Positions 8,149-20,400 of a stretch of DNA of 64,000 bases are shown here, piece by piece; position 1 is the stretch's first letter, and every line of letters begins with the position of its first letter. The position numbers and the translations under genes were made by a program. Origin of the DNA: Thermohalobaculum sp039026375 (GTDB lineage: Bacteria > Pseudomonadota > Alphaproteobacteria > Rhodobacterales > Rhodobacteraceae); contig JBCCML010000020.1 of assembly GCA_039026375.1 (NCBI GenBank), forward strand, positions 1 to 64,000. The letters run 5' to 3'. Below the pieces are notes generated by a model. The model was not told where the DNA came from. It did no database searches and saw only the letters and a program-made list of their open reading frames with translations.

Positions 8149-10202
8149 CGCTGGCCCTACCCGCACTGGCCGAGCGCGCACCCCTCAGCAAGGGGACGTG
8201 GGCCGCCATCCTGATCGTCGCTGCCGGGCTTGGCTTCGCCGCGCTGGCCCATCAGGTCCCCTGGATCGCGAAGTGGCCGGATGCCTGGACCCTGCCGGCG
8301 ACCGAGTGGATCGGCGCGGGGCTGGGTTGGTTTTTGGAGGCGATGAAGCCCGCCGCACGCGCCTTCTCCTGGCTGTTGGGCCAGCCGATGAGCGCGGCCA
8401 ACTGGGCGCTGACCAGCACGCCGTGGCCCATGGTCTTCGGCCTGTTCGTGGCGCTGGCCTGGCGCACGGGCGGCCTGGCGCTGGCGCTGATGACGGCGCT
8501 GAGCCTGGGGTTTGTGCTGGCCTCTGGCTACTGGACGAAAAGCATGAGCACCCTGGCGCTGGTCGCCGTGTCGGTCCCGCTGGCCCTATCCCTGGGCCTG
8601 GCGATCGGCGTTTTGGCCCGTGAAGTCGCCTGGTTGAAGCGCGGGGTCGAGACCGTGCTGGACGTCATGCAGACGGTGCCGACCTTCGCCTATCTCACTC
8701 CTTTGCTTGTACTTTTCGGCTTCGGGCCAGTCGTTGGCATGATCGCCTCGGCCATTTATGCGGCGCCGCCCATGGCCCGAAACGTCCTGCTGGGCCTGGA
8801 GCGTGTCGATCCGGAAATCCGCGAATCCGCCTTAATGATGGGTACGACCCGGTGGCAACGGCTGCTGCAGGTCGAGATTCCGGCCGCGATGCCCCAGATC
8901 CTGGTTGGCGTGAACCAATGCGTCATGGCCGCACTCAGCATGGTGATCATCGCCGCCTTGATCGGGGGCTTCAACGATATCGGCTGGGAGGTGCTGCTGA
9001 CCATGCGCAAGGCCCAGTTCGGGCAGGCGCTGCTGGCCGGCTTGGTGATCGTGGTCTTCGCCATCATGATCGACCGCATGAGCACCTCGCTGGCCCGCCC
9101 GGAAGGCCGCGGCCAGGGCAGCATCGCGCTGGTGCTGATGGGGATTTCGGTCCTGGTGGGCGTGGTCCTGGCGCTGACCGATGTCCTTGCCCCGCCGGAG
9201 ACTTTGGGCGTCATGGGCCCCGTGGCCGACTGGGTCGATGGCGGCCTGACCGCGTTCACCAAAGCCAATGGCGCGGGCCTAGATGCGTTTAAAAACAATG
9301 CGATGTACTATGGTCTGCTGCCGATCAGGATCGGTCTGGACGATGCTGTTCTGCCCTTCACCTGGACCTGGAACCACAGCGCCTGGTTCCTGGGATTGTC
9401 CGGCGCGGCGGCCACTTTACTGGTCTGGCGCGGGTGGCTGGTCGCCGGTGTCGTGTTGGGTGTGGCGGCAGGCATCTACCACACCGGCCTGACCAATCTG
9501 CCATGGCCCGCGGTGATCGCGACCGTGGCGGTGTTGGGCTGGCGCTTGGGTGGCTGGCCCCTGGCACTGCTCGCCGGGGGCGCCTTCGCCGCCATCCTGC
9601 TGGCGGGGCTGTGGGATCGGGCGGTGCTGTCGATCTATCTATGCGGCGCGGCGGTCCTGATCTGCGCCCTGGTGGGCGGCGCCCTGGGCCTGCTGGCTGC
9701 CCTCAGCCCCCTGGCCTGGCGCGTGCTCAGGCCCGTCTGCGATACCCTGCAAACGATCCCCCTGTTCGTCTTCCTGATCCCGATGCTGATGTTCTTCCAG
9801 ATCGGCGAATTCTCGGCCCTTTTGGCCATCTGCGCCTACGCGATCGTGCCCATGATCCGCTACACGCGGCACGGAATTATCTCGACGCCGGAAGAACTTA
9901 TCGAAGCGTCGGTCGCCTCGGGCGCCACTGGCGGCCAGACGCTGAGGGACGTGCGCATTCCTTACGCCGCACCGGCCATTTTGCTGGGTTTGAACCAGAC
10001 GATCCTCTACGCGTTTGCCATGCTGGTGATCGCCGCCTTGATCGGCACCACGGGGCTGGGCCAGTCGATCTACATCGCACTCGGCTCGGCCGATGTGGGG
10101 CTGGGGATTGCCTCGGGCGCGGCCATGGCGCTGCTCGCCCTGGTGGCTGACCGGCTGGTCCAGGCATTCGCTGCGGAACGCCGCCGGGCGCTGGGTCTCT
10201 GA
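8145..10202 (+). CDS. Fused double permease of a glycine betaine-type ABC importer
   Basis: 685 residues from GTG 8145, which overlaps the ATPase stop as GTGA; a longer frame from 8046 would overlap the ATPase by 100 bp and is unlikely. It contains two complete ProW-type permease domains in one chain. The first has its ATPase-contacting EAA loop at ESALMMGTTRWQRLLQVEI, the second at EASVASGATGGQTLRDVRI. Each is followed by the VIIAALIG membrane signature. The usual arrangement is a homodimer of a single ProW, so here the two halves of the pore are covalently linked and have diverged. Long hydrophobic stretches before each domain add membrane segments. Confidence 0.9.
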   Translation: MTLALPALAERAPLSKGTWAAILIVAAGLGFAALAHQVPWIAKWPDAWTLPATEWIGAGLGWFLEAMKPAARAFSWLLGQPMSAANWALTSTPWPMVFGLFVALAWRTGGLALALMTALSLGFVLASGYWTKSMSTLALVAVSVPLALSLGLAIGVLAREVAWLKRGVETVLDVMQTVPTFAYLTPLLVLFGFGPVVGMIASAIYAAPPMARNVLLGLERVDPEIRESALMMGTTRWQRLLQVEIPAAMPQILVGVNQCVMAALSMVIIAALIGGFNDIGWEVLLTMRKAQFGQALLAGLVIVVFAIMIDRMSTSLARPEGRGQGSIALVLMGISVLVGVVLALTDVLAPPETLGVMGPVADWVDGGLTAFTKANGAGLDAFKNNAMYYGLLPIRIGLDDAVLPFTWTWNHSAWFLGLSGAAATLLVWRGWLVAGVVLGVAAGIYHTGLTNLPWPAVIATVAVLGWRLGGWPLALLAGGAFAAILLAGLWDRAVLSIYLCGAAVLICALVGGALGLLAALSPLAWRVLRPVCDTLQTIPLFVFLIPMLMFFQIGEFSALLAICAYAIVPMIRYTRHGIISTPEELIEASVASGATGGQTLRDVRIPYAAPAILLGLNQTILYAFAMLVIAALIGTTGLGQSIYIALGSADVGLGIASGAAMALLALVADRLVQAFAAERRRALGL

Positions 10203-10270
10203 CCCGAAAAACCCCGCAAAACCGCCCCGGAAAATCCCGCCAAAACCCCGCTTGGCGCCGGGATTACACC

Positions 10271-10347
10271 GTACAGCAGGCGTACAGCACCCGTGCAGCA
10301 AGTGTACAGCATCTGTACAGCAAGTGTGCAGCACCCGTATGTACAGA
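10271..10347 (+). repeat. Array of seven 11-bp direct repeats (core GTACAGCA) with GTCGAC boundary
   Basis: Six exact-length 11-bp units start at 10271, 10282, 10293, 10304, 10315 and 10326 (core GTACAGCA or GTGCAGCA plus three variable bases). A seventh degenerate unit (GTATGTACAGA) follows. Immediately after comes the perfect 12-bp palindrome AAAGTCGACTTT at 10347-10358. The block ends about 35 bp before the BKACE start codon. The 11-bp spacing puts every unit on the same face of the helix. Two sister arrays lie at 47679 and 47870. See findings. Confidence 0.9.
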
Positions 10348-10393
10348 AAGTCGACTTTGGCCGCAGTGCCCAGCGCGGGAGGAGAGATAGACC

Positions 10394-11224
10394 ATGACGA
10401 AACCCTGCATCATCTGCGTGGCCATCACAGGCTCGGTCCCCACCAAGGCGGACAACCCCGCGGTGCCGATCGAGGTGGCCGAACAGGTCGAGTCGACCCA
10501 GGCCGCCTGGGAGGCTGGTGCCGCCATCTGCCACGCCCATGTGCGCAACGCGGATCAGACACCCACCGCGGACCCCGAGAAGTTTGCCCGCCTGAAGGAG
10601 GGGCTGGAGAAGCACTGCCCCGGCATGATCGTCCAGTTCTCGACCGGCGGGCGGTCGGGCGCCGGCCAGGCACGCGGCGGCATGCTGCCCCTGGGGCCCG
10701 ACATGGCGTCGTTGTCGGTCGGCTCTAACAACTTCCCGACCCGCGTCTACGAGAACCCACCCGACCTGGTGGACTGGCTGGCCAGCGAGATGATCCAGTA
10801 CGACGTCAAACCCGAGATCGAGGCCTTCGACCTCAGCCACATCCACCACGCCGCGCTGATGCAAAGCCAGGGCAAGCTGAAGCCCGAGATCTATGTGCAG
10901 TTCGTCATGGGCGTGAAGAACGCGATGCCGGTCGACCGCGATGTATTCGACTATTACGTCCAGACCATGGAGCGTCTGCTGCCCGGATCGGAGTGGTGCG
11001 CGGCAGGGATCGGCCGTGGCCAGTTGATCCTGAACGAATGGGCGGTGGCCGCGGGCGGGCACGCGCGCACAGGCCTGGAGGATAACGTCCGTATGGACCG
11101 CGAGACCTTGGCGCCGTCGAACGCCGCACTGGTGCAGCGGGTGGTCGACATCTGCGAACAGCACGAACGCCCGGTTGCCAGCACGGCTCAGGCCCGAGAG
11201 ATGCTGGGGCTGCGAGCGGCCTAA
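10394..11224 (+). CDS. BKACE-family beta-keto acid cleavage enzyme
   Basis: 276 residues, ATG preceded by GGGAGGAGAG. The family condenses a beta-keto acid with acetyl-CoA and splits it into an acetoacetyl-type CoA thioester and a second product on a TIM barrel with a metal ion. H47 and H49 (ICHAHVR) and E229 (GGHARTGLEDN) match the zinc ligands of Kce. The position of the Kce residue that binds the substrate amino group (ITGAE) is Val15 here (ITGSV), so 3-keto-5-aminohexanoate is an unlikely substrate. Next to a betaine-type importer, dehydrocarnitine cleavage to glycine betaine is a reasonable guess. The gene is preceded by an 11-bp repeat array that may control it. Confidence 0.85.
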   Translation: MTKPCIICVAITGSVPTKADNPAVPIEVAEQVESTQAAWEAGAAICHAHVRNADQTPTADPEKFARLKEGLEKHCPGMIVQFSTGGRSGAGQARGGMLPLGPDMASLSVGSNNFPTRVYENPPDLVDWLASEMIQYDVKPEIEAFDLSHIHHAALMQSQGKLKPEIYVQFVMGVKNAMPVDRDVFDYYVQTMERLLPGSEWCAAGIGRGQLILNEWAVAAGGHARTGLEDNVRMDRETLAPSNAALVQRVVDICEQHERPVASTAQAREMLGLRAA

Positions 11225-11486
11225 GGCGCCGCCTGAGGAGCCGCGCCCCACGACAATCCCCAGACTGTCCGCCAAGCCCCACGCTTGACGCCTCGCGCTG
11301 GTTAAGGGACCATCACGTGGGGAACTTGGGGAGGAGCCGACGGGACTCCGGGCTGGGGACGTATTATTCCACTACGCCGCGCGACTAGAAGCTGACGACC
11401 TAGACGACTTCCTAGCGACACTCCCGGAGGAGCAAGCCACACGACTGTCCGAAGTCCTGGGCCTGACCGGCTCGGACCCCGGCGTC

Positions 11487-14400
11487 TTGTCCGGCGATGT
11501 GTTTTCAGGCGGCGTGGTGACGTTTGAGCAGACCACGGATCCCGACGACGAACCCGCGCCGGAGCCAAAGATCAATTGGACGCCCAGCGTCAATGGCCTC
11601 AACACCCCGCCGCCAACGCCCGAAGGGCCGGACGCCGACAAGGACGATCCGGACGGCGAAGAGGTAGCGCCCCCAATCCCAGTCGCGGCGCAATTCCTGG
11701 CCCCTACCCCCGACCCGGTGACGGTCATCGCAGCGGTCGAGACGCCGTCCCTGCTGGTCAACACCAACGAGGACGTGGTCGACGACATGGACGGCCTCAC
11801 GTCGCTGCGTGAAGCGCTGGACCACATTGCAAACGGTCGCTTTTCCGCGGGCTCGACGATCGAGTTCGACACGCGCGCCTTCGATGGTGTCGGCAGCAAC
11901 AACACCATTACCCTGCGCGGCGCACGGCTGGATATTCTGGACTCGCTGACCATCGACGGCGATCTGGACCATGATGGCACGCCGGACATCACGATCGATG
12001 CGAACAACGGCTCGCAGGCGTTCTATTCCCGCGGCATCAGCGTCACGATTGACGGGCTGATCATCGAGAACGGCCGCGCCAGCGAAGGCGCCGGCATCTA
12101 CCACGTCTCGGGCGGGCTCAGGCTCCTGAACTCCACGTTGAACAGCAATGATGCCACGCGCATCGGCGGTGGGATCGCGTCGTTCGGCGCGTTGATCGTC
12201 GAAAACTCTACGATCACCAAAAACGATGCGGCGTTGGGCGGCGGTCTGTTCACGACCGGAACCGCGGCGCTTCTTGGCTCGACCGTCTTGGGCAACGATG
12301 CAAAGGCTGGCGGGGGTATCAGCCCCATTGGTGGCGGGATCTACGCGGTCGGCAACCTGACGCTTTATAACTCGGCCATCGTGGGGAACACCGCTGGCAG
12401 CGGGCCCGGCGGCGGGATCTACAGCACGGACGGCGATGTATTGGTGACCAACACCACGATCGCCAATAACACGGCCGAAGACGGCGCGGGCATCCAGCAG
12501 AGCAATACCACCAGCACCGGGACCCTGACCCTGATCAACGCGACGGTGTCGGGCAACGTCGCGGTGAACACCGGCGGCGGTCTGGTCGCGGGGGCATCAG
12601 GGGCGGTGCTTTACAATTCGCTGATCGTGGGCAACTCGGCCGCAACCGACGCCGAGGTGTCGGGCAAGATCAGCGGGTCCCGCTATCTGACGTCTGGGAC
12701 GGCAGCGGACATCTTCGCCGCCATCGACGGCACGACAGGCGGCGGTCAGTTGAGCCTGCCCAGCGGCATCGTGCCGGTGATCGAGCTGAAGAGTGATCTG
12801 AGCAATCCCGCCCTGGATGCGGGCGACGACCGGTTCCTGGACGAGAGCACGCTGAGCCTGGACCTGAACGTCAACCGGACCGCCATTGACACTATCACCG
12901 CGGATGCGGCCGGGCGGGACCGGGTGGAGGATGTCCCGGGCCTGGCCAATAACGGGCGCGATGCGGTGGATTTGGGCGCGGCCGAGCTGCAGCTGGATCC
13001 AGCCAGCCTGACGGTCGACACGGATCTGGACACCATCGATCTGACGGATGGGCTGACCAGCCTGCGCGAGGCGATCCTGTTCGTGAATTCCGGGCTGCTG
13101 AGCGCGGGCTCGACCATCGAGTTCGCCGATGGGTCAGGTGAGATCTTCGAGAACGGCGGCACCATCCGCCTGGACGCGAGCCTGGGCACCTTGCGGCCTA
13201 GCGCGGATGTGGTCATCGACGGGGCCGGGATCATCACGATCACCGGCGACAGCGGCAACGACGACATCCTGTTCCGCGACGGCACCAGCAACATGGCCGC
13301 GGCCAGCAACAACGCCGACACGGATGGGCTGGACAATGACGGCGATGGCCTGATCGACGGGGCGGACACCGACGGCGAGACGCTGTTGGACAACAACGTG
13401 CGGCTGTTCTTCCCGACCAATGGGAACCTAACCCTGGACGGCCTGACCCTGACGGGCGGCTACACCACGACCAGCGGCGCCGCGGCCCAGAGCGCCAGCA
13501 ACGGTGCGCTGGTAATCACGGACAGCGTGGTGCGCGGCAACTATGCCAACGGTTCAGGCGGCGGGGTATTCATCTACTCCAGCGGCTCTGGAACGGTCAC
13601 CGGCAGCCAGTTTTCCGACAATATTGCAGGTAAGCGGGGAGGAGGGTTGTCGGCGGCGGGGACCGCAACGGTCTACAACAGCAGCTTTACCGACAACACA
13701 GCCAGCGCGGACGGCGGCGGTATCGCCACGGCCAATGCGGCCCTAACGCTGACGAATGTGACCTTGGCCGGTAACGCCGCGAAAAACGGCGGGGGCTTGG
13801 CGACCTCGTCTGCCCTGATCACCAACGCGACGATCACCGGCAATACGGCCAATATCAACGGCGGCGGTATCGAGATCCTGGGTAACGCGGTGCGCATGGT
13901 GAACTCGATCGTCCTGGGCAACACCGGCGCAACCGGCACCGAGATCTACGGCACCCTGGCCGCCGGCAGCGCCAACAACCTGACCAGCGGGTCACCCGCC
14001 GCTGTCTTCGATGCCATAGACAGCGGAACCGGCGGCGGCCAGTTGGCCGACAATGGCGGCGGCATCAGCACGGTCAAACTGTCAGGCGACATCGCTAACC
14101 CCGCCTTGGACGCGGGCAACGACATCGTTCTGAACGAAGGCATCGTCGGGCGCGATCTGAACGGCGACGGCCTGACCACCGGGACGGTCAGCCAGGATGC
14201 GGCGGAGGCGACGCGCGCCACCGACATTCCGGGCCTTTTCAATAACGGCGTCAGCACCGTGGATCTGGGCGCGCTGGAGCTGCAGCCCGATACCCCCAGC
14301 CTGGTGGTCAACACCAATGCCGACGGCATCGACCTGACCGACGGGGTCACCACGCTGCGCGAGGCGATCCGCGCCGTCGAGATCGGGGCCTTCTCGCCCG

Positions 14401-17400
14401 GCGCGACCATTGAGTTCGACAGCACCGTCTTCGACGGCCAGGGTAGCAACAATACGATCACCCTGACCGGCCAGTTGGCGATCAACGACGCGCTGACGAT
14501 CGACGGCGATCTGAACAATGACGGCATCCCCGATGTCACCATCGACGCGGATGGCGTCAGCCGTGCCTTCAGGGTCGGCCAAACCGATGTGGTCTTTGAC
14601 GGGCTGGTGATCACCGGCGGCGATGCCAGCGGATCCGATGGCGGGGGCATCCTGATCGACACCGCGGCCAAACTGACCTTGCAGTCCAGCCTGGTCACCG
14701 GGAATACGGCGTACTTTGGCGGCGGCCTATACGTCTACAGCGGCGGCGAGCTGCTGGTGTTGAACTCCATTGTCGACAGCAATGTGGCGGGCGACACCGG
14801 CGGCGGCATTCTGAACGCCGGCAGCACCACGGTGCTGAATTCGGCGCTCTACCGGAACGAAGCGAACGTCGACAATGGCAGCAGCTATGGCGGCGGCGCC
14901 ATTGCGAACACCTTCTTGGGCGATCTGGTGGTCACGAACACCACCTTCGTTGCGAATACGGCCACGAATGGCGCCCGCGGCGGCGGCATCGACAACCAGG
15001 ATGGCCGCGTCGACGTCACCAATGCGACGTTCGACGGCAACACGGCCGCCACCGGGGGCGCGATCTTTGCCAATCCAACGGTCGGCGCCAGCGGTGTCGT
15101 CACGATCAGCAACAGCCTGCTGACCAACAACACGCCGAACGCCGTGTCGGGCGGCGCGTCATTCTACAGCAACTCGATCTTTGCGGACTACGTGTTCAGC
15201 ACCGGCACCCTGGCGCTGAACGGGGGCGCCTTCGTGCCGACGCTTGCCTTGGCGGCGGATCTGCGCAGCAGTGCGCTGGACGGTGGCGACGACAGCCGCC
15301 TGAGCGAGGCGCTGACCGGCATCGATTTCAACGGTGACGGGTTGCTGAACTACACGATCAGCCAGGACGCCGCGGGCAATGCGCGCATCAGCGATTTCGC
15401 GGGCGTTCCCGCGTCGGGAACCAACAAGGTCGATATCGGCGCGTTCGAGGTCGGCGGCAGCAGCGCGCCCAGCCTGCGGGTCAACAGCCGCCTGGACAAC
15501 GCCATCGTCAATGACGGTGTCACCACCCTGCGCGAAGCGATCGAGTACATCAACAAGGGCGTCTTCGCCCCAGGCTCGAAGATCACCTTTGACGGCGCTG
15601 TCTTCGACGGGGTTGGCAGCAACGATACCATCACGCTGTCGGGCACCGAATTGGCCGTCACCGCCGCCATGGAGATCGACGGCGATATCGACAATGACGG
15701 CCTGCCCGATGTGGTGATCGACGCGGACGCGGCCTCACGGGTGCTGAGCTTCTCGCCCACGTCGGCCGACACGCTGACGCTGCGCGGCCTGATCCTGCAG
15801 AACGGCAGCACGGCATCTTACACCGGCACCCAGGCGGATGGCGCGGGGATCCGCACCACCGGCGCCGGCATGCTGGAGCTTTTGGACAGCCAGGTGATCA
15901 ACAACACCACCGGCTTTGACGGGCGCGGTGGCGGGATCGCTGCCAGCAACCTGTTGATGCTGAACTCGGTCGTGGCGGGCAACACGGCTTCGTACAAAGG
16001 CGGCGGGATCTGGACGGCCTATGGCGACGCGACGATCCTGGCCTCGGCCGTTCACGGAAACACGCTGACCGGGGTCGTGACCCAGGGCGGCGGCATTGCC
16101 GGCAGCTCGTTCCTGCGCCTTACGAACAGCACAGTCGCGAACAACACGGGCGCCGACTATGGCGGTGGCCTGTCGCTGAACGGGAATCTCTATGTCCTGA
16201 ACAGCACTTTGACGGGGAACGCAACGCCGACGCTCCTCACGCCCAATGGCTCGGCCATCTACATCTACGGCAGCACAGCGACGACCAAGCTGATCGCCAA
16301 CTCGTTGATCTCCGCCAACAGGGGCGGGGGCTTCGACCAGATCACGGGCACCTACACCGGCTTCCGCGACAACGTCGTCTCGTTCTCGGCGTTCAATTAC
16401 TTCGACGCCGTGGACAGCACCTATCAGGGTGGCCAGCTGAGCACACCTGCGGGCCGGAACGTGCCCGTCGCCCTGCTGAAGAACGTGATCAGCAACGCAG
16501 CCTTGGATACCAGCCGCCTCAACGGCTTGCAGGAGTCTTTCCAGAACATCGACGTGGACGGCGACGGCCTGTTCACCAGCACGATCATGACGGATGCGCT
16601 GGGGCAGACCCGGGCCGTGGATATCGCGGGACTTGGGCAAGCAGGCTATGCGGTCGACGCGGGCGCGGTCGAGTTACAGGCTGATGCGCGCAGCCTGACG
16701 GTCACCACCACGGCGGACGTCTTGGACCTGACCGATGGCGAGACATCGCTGCGCGAAGCGATCGAGGCGATCAACGCCGGTGTCTTCGCGGAGGGCTCGA
16801 CGATCCAGTTCGCAACCGGGCCTGGTGAGGCGTTCGAGAACGGCGGTACCATCACTCTGTCTGGCACCGATCTGGTGTTGCGCAAGGGTCTGCAGATCAA
16901 CGGCGATCTGAACGGTGACGATGTGCCGGACGTGGTGATCGACGGGAACAATGCCTCGCGGGTGTTCCAGATACGCGACGGCGAGATCACCCTGCAGGGC
17001 TTGGAGATCACGGGCGGCAATGCAACCGGCAAGGGTGGCGGGATCTATATCGGTGACGCGGACCCTGCGCTGCGGCTGGTCTCGTCCGTGGTGCACGGCA
17101 ACACGGCCGGACAGGGGGGTGGCGGCCTGTCGATCGGCTCTGGGGCCACCGTCTACATTGGTGGGTCGATCATCAGGGACAACACCGCAACCGGTTTTGA
17201 CGGTGGCGGGATCGAGAACGAGGGATCGCTGACCATCCTGGGCTCCGCCCTCTACGGGAACAGCGCCGTCGATGGCGGCGGGCTGATCAACCGTGAAGAA
17301 GCCACCGTCACCAACACGACCATCGCCAACAACACCGCGTCCGACGATGGCGGCGGGATTTACAATCTGAAAAATCTCAGGCTGCTGCAAAACACGATCA

Positions 17401-20400
17401 GCGGCAACGAGGCCGTCAATGGCGGCGGATTGTACGCCAAGCCCGGGGGCTCCTTCACCCTGACACTCAACAACTTGATCCTCGGCAATAGTGCCGGACC
17501 CGGCGGCGCGGCGGAAATCGCGGGTTCAGTCTCAGGCCCAAGCGGTGTCAGCGGGGCCGTCAGCGATGTCTTTGCGGCAACCGACCCCATCACCGGCGGC
17601 GGCCTGTTGGCCCTAAACGGCCACACAGTGCCAACGATGGCGCTGCGTGCAGACGTCAGCAACCCGGCCTTGGACGGCGGATCGGACATCCTATTGCTCG
17701 AGGCATCGACCACGACGGATTTCAACGGTGACGGCGATACGAACGACACGCTGATGGTCGATGCCCGCGGCCAGTTGCGCCCGGTCGACATCGCCGGTGC
17801 GCCCAGCGGCGGGTCTGACACCACTGACGCAGGCGCCTTCGAGCTGCAGCCCGAGCCCGCCAGCCTGGTGGTCACCACCACCGCCGATACCGTCGATCAG
17901 TTCGACGGCGAGACATCGCTGCGCGAGGCCATCGCCGCCGCCGCGACCGGCGCCTTCCCGAACGCGGTCATCACCTTTGCCAACGGCACGGGCGAGGCGT
18001 TCGAGAACGGCGGCACCATCACGCTATCCGGTACCCAGCTGTCGCTGACCAACGCAGTGACGATCGACGGCGACCTGGATGACGACGGCGTCGCGGACAT
18101 CACCGTCGATGCGAACGGCGGCTCTCGCGTCTTCCGGGTCACGGCCGCCGATGTCGAGATCGATGGGCTGGTCATCACCGGCGGCGCCGTCGGCTTATCA
18201 AATGGCGGGGGCATCACGGTCTCTGGTGACCTGACGCTGACCAACTCCGTCGTGACCGGGAACACCAGCGGGTTGAGCGGCGCTGGCATCTTTGTCAGCG
18301 GTACGGGCGATCTCGTCCTGACCGGGTCGACGATCTCGAACAACACCGCGACTTCTTTGGGCGGGGGGCTGCAAAGCTTTGGCAGCACCACGATCTATGC
18401 CTCGGCCATTACCGGGAACCAGGCGCGCAACGGCGGCGGTATCTACAGCCTGGGCGATACCACGGTTACCAACAGTACGGTCGCCAACAATACGGCGGCG
18501 GGCAGCAACGGTGGCGGGATTGCGCATCTTGGCATCAATCCCAGCGATAAACTCACGCTGATACAGAGCACGCTGACCGGCAACCAAACGACCAGTTCCG
18601 GTAATGGTGGTGGCTTGTACATCGACCCCAGTTCGTCCGGTGGCGTCGTTCTGGCCAATGCACTGATCGTGGGCAACACAGCGGCGGGACTGGATGACGA
18701 GATCTTCGGCACCTACAGCGGCAGCGGCCTGACCTCTGGCACGGCAGCGGACATCTTCGCCGCGGTCGACGGTACCACGGGCGGCGGGCAATTGGGCATG
18801 AACGACGGCAATGTGCAGACGGCACTGTTGCGCAGCAATCCGTCGAACCCCGCGATTGATGCGGGCGTCGATGCCAGTCTGTCCGAGGCGACACTGTCGC
18901 TGGACGTCAATGGCAATGGCACGACGAACGACACCATCATGGTGGACGGCCGGGGGGCGGCGCGCACTTCGGATGCAACCGGGATCATCGGCAATGGGGC
19001 GAACACTGTCGACCTGGGTGCCGTCGAATTGCAGCAGGATGTGCCGTCGCTGCTGGTCAACACCAACCAGGACATTGTGGACCCCTTGGACGGGCTGACC
19101 TCTCTGCGCGAGGCCATTGACTACGTGAACAGCGGGGTCATCGGCGGCGGGCCGACCGTTATCGCTCGGTTGAACGGCCTTTCCTCAGTTAACGAGACTA
19201 ACGGCTACATCAACAATGGGTCCCTGTCAGGCTCGCCGACCATTGAGTTTGACCCGCACGTCTTCGACGGGATCGGCACCAACAACACGATCTATCTGGA
19301 CAACGCGGACCTGTCGCTGCGTGCGTCGATGACCATCGATGGGGACTTGGACAATGACGGAAGGCCGGACATCACCATTGATGCCGGAGGCGGATCTAGA
19401 GTCTTTGTGGTTAACGGCTATAGGGAGACGATCGCGCTTACAGGGCTGGATATCGCCAACGGTTATTCGGTCAACGGCGGTAACATCCGGACACTGACCA
19501 ACTCGGGCACATTGTTTATTGAGGACTCCGTTGTCCGAGATGGGATGGCGGGCTTTCGAGGTGGTGGGATCTATGCCGAAGCAGAACTAAGGATCACAAA
19601 CTCGGTGATATCCGAGAACAGAGCAATGGGCGGAGATGGCGGGGGCATCTACGCCAAGGACTTCCTGGGCATCTATAGTTCGACCATCACCGAGAACACC
19701 GCGGCAACGACTTACAATACCAGCGGCGGTGGCGTGAAAGCATTAGGCGAGATCTACGTCATCAACTCAACCTTCGAAGGCAACAACGCAATTGTCTATG
19801 GCGGCGGACTTTACACCTCCGGTGACGGCGCTGTAATCAACTCAACCTTCACAGGAAACTTGGCCGGCACTGCTGGCGGTCTATTCGCTAGCGGCCCTGG
19901 TCAGCTTAATCTGGTCAACTCGATCATACTCGGGAACTCTTCCTCTCCAGGCTCAAGTATCGAAGCGGGAGGCAACTACCAGTCGTCATTCAACCTGATC
20001 GGCGGCGCCGCCGTGGCCGATGTGTTCGATGCCGTTGATGGCTACACGAACGGCGGCCAGCTGGCGCTGAATGGCGGGACGGTCCCGACGGTCAAGCTGA
20101 AGATCGACCCCAGCAACCCTGCCTTGGACGCGGGCAACGACAGCTTCCTGGACGAGGCGTTCTTCAGCGCCGATCTCAACAACAATCACGTCGCCAATGA
20201 CCTGATCCTGTTGGATGGGCGCGGGGCATTGCGACCGATGGATGCAGGCGGCGTATCGAACGTGGGCGCAGGCGATGTGGATCTGGGCGCCTACGAGGCG
20301 CAGGTCGATCCCGACAATCTGATCGTGACCACCACGGACGACGTGGTCGACTATGGCGACGGGTTGGTCAGCCTGCGCGAAGCGATCCTGCGGGTGAACG

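Noticed and set aside
10271..10347. CRISPR array
   Set aside because: Units of 11 bp without unique spacers of 30 bp or more, and no cas genes nearby.
10070..11275. 401-codon minus-strand frame opposite the BKACE gene
   Set aside because: It lies antisense to a clear enzyme gene and owes its length to GC-rich codon bias; the protein has no family wording and runs through the 11-bp repeats.
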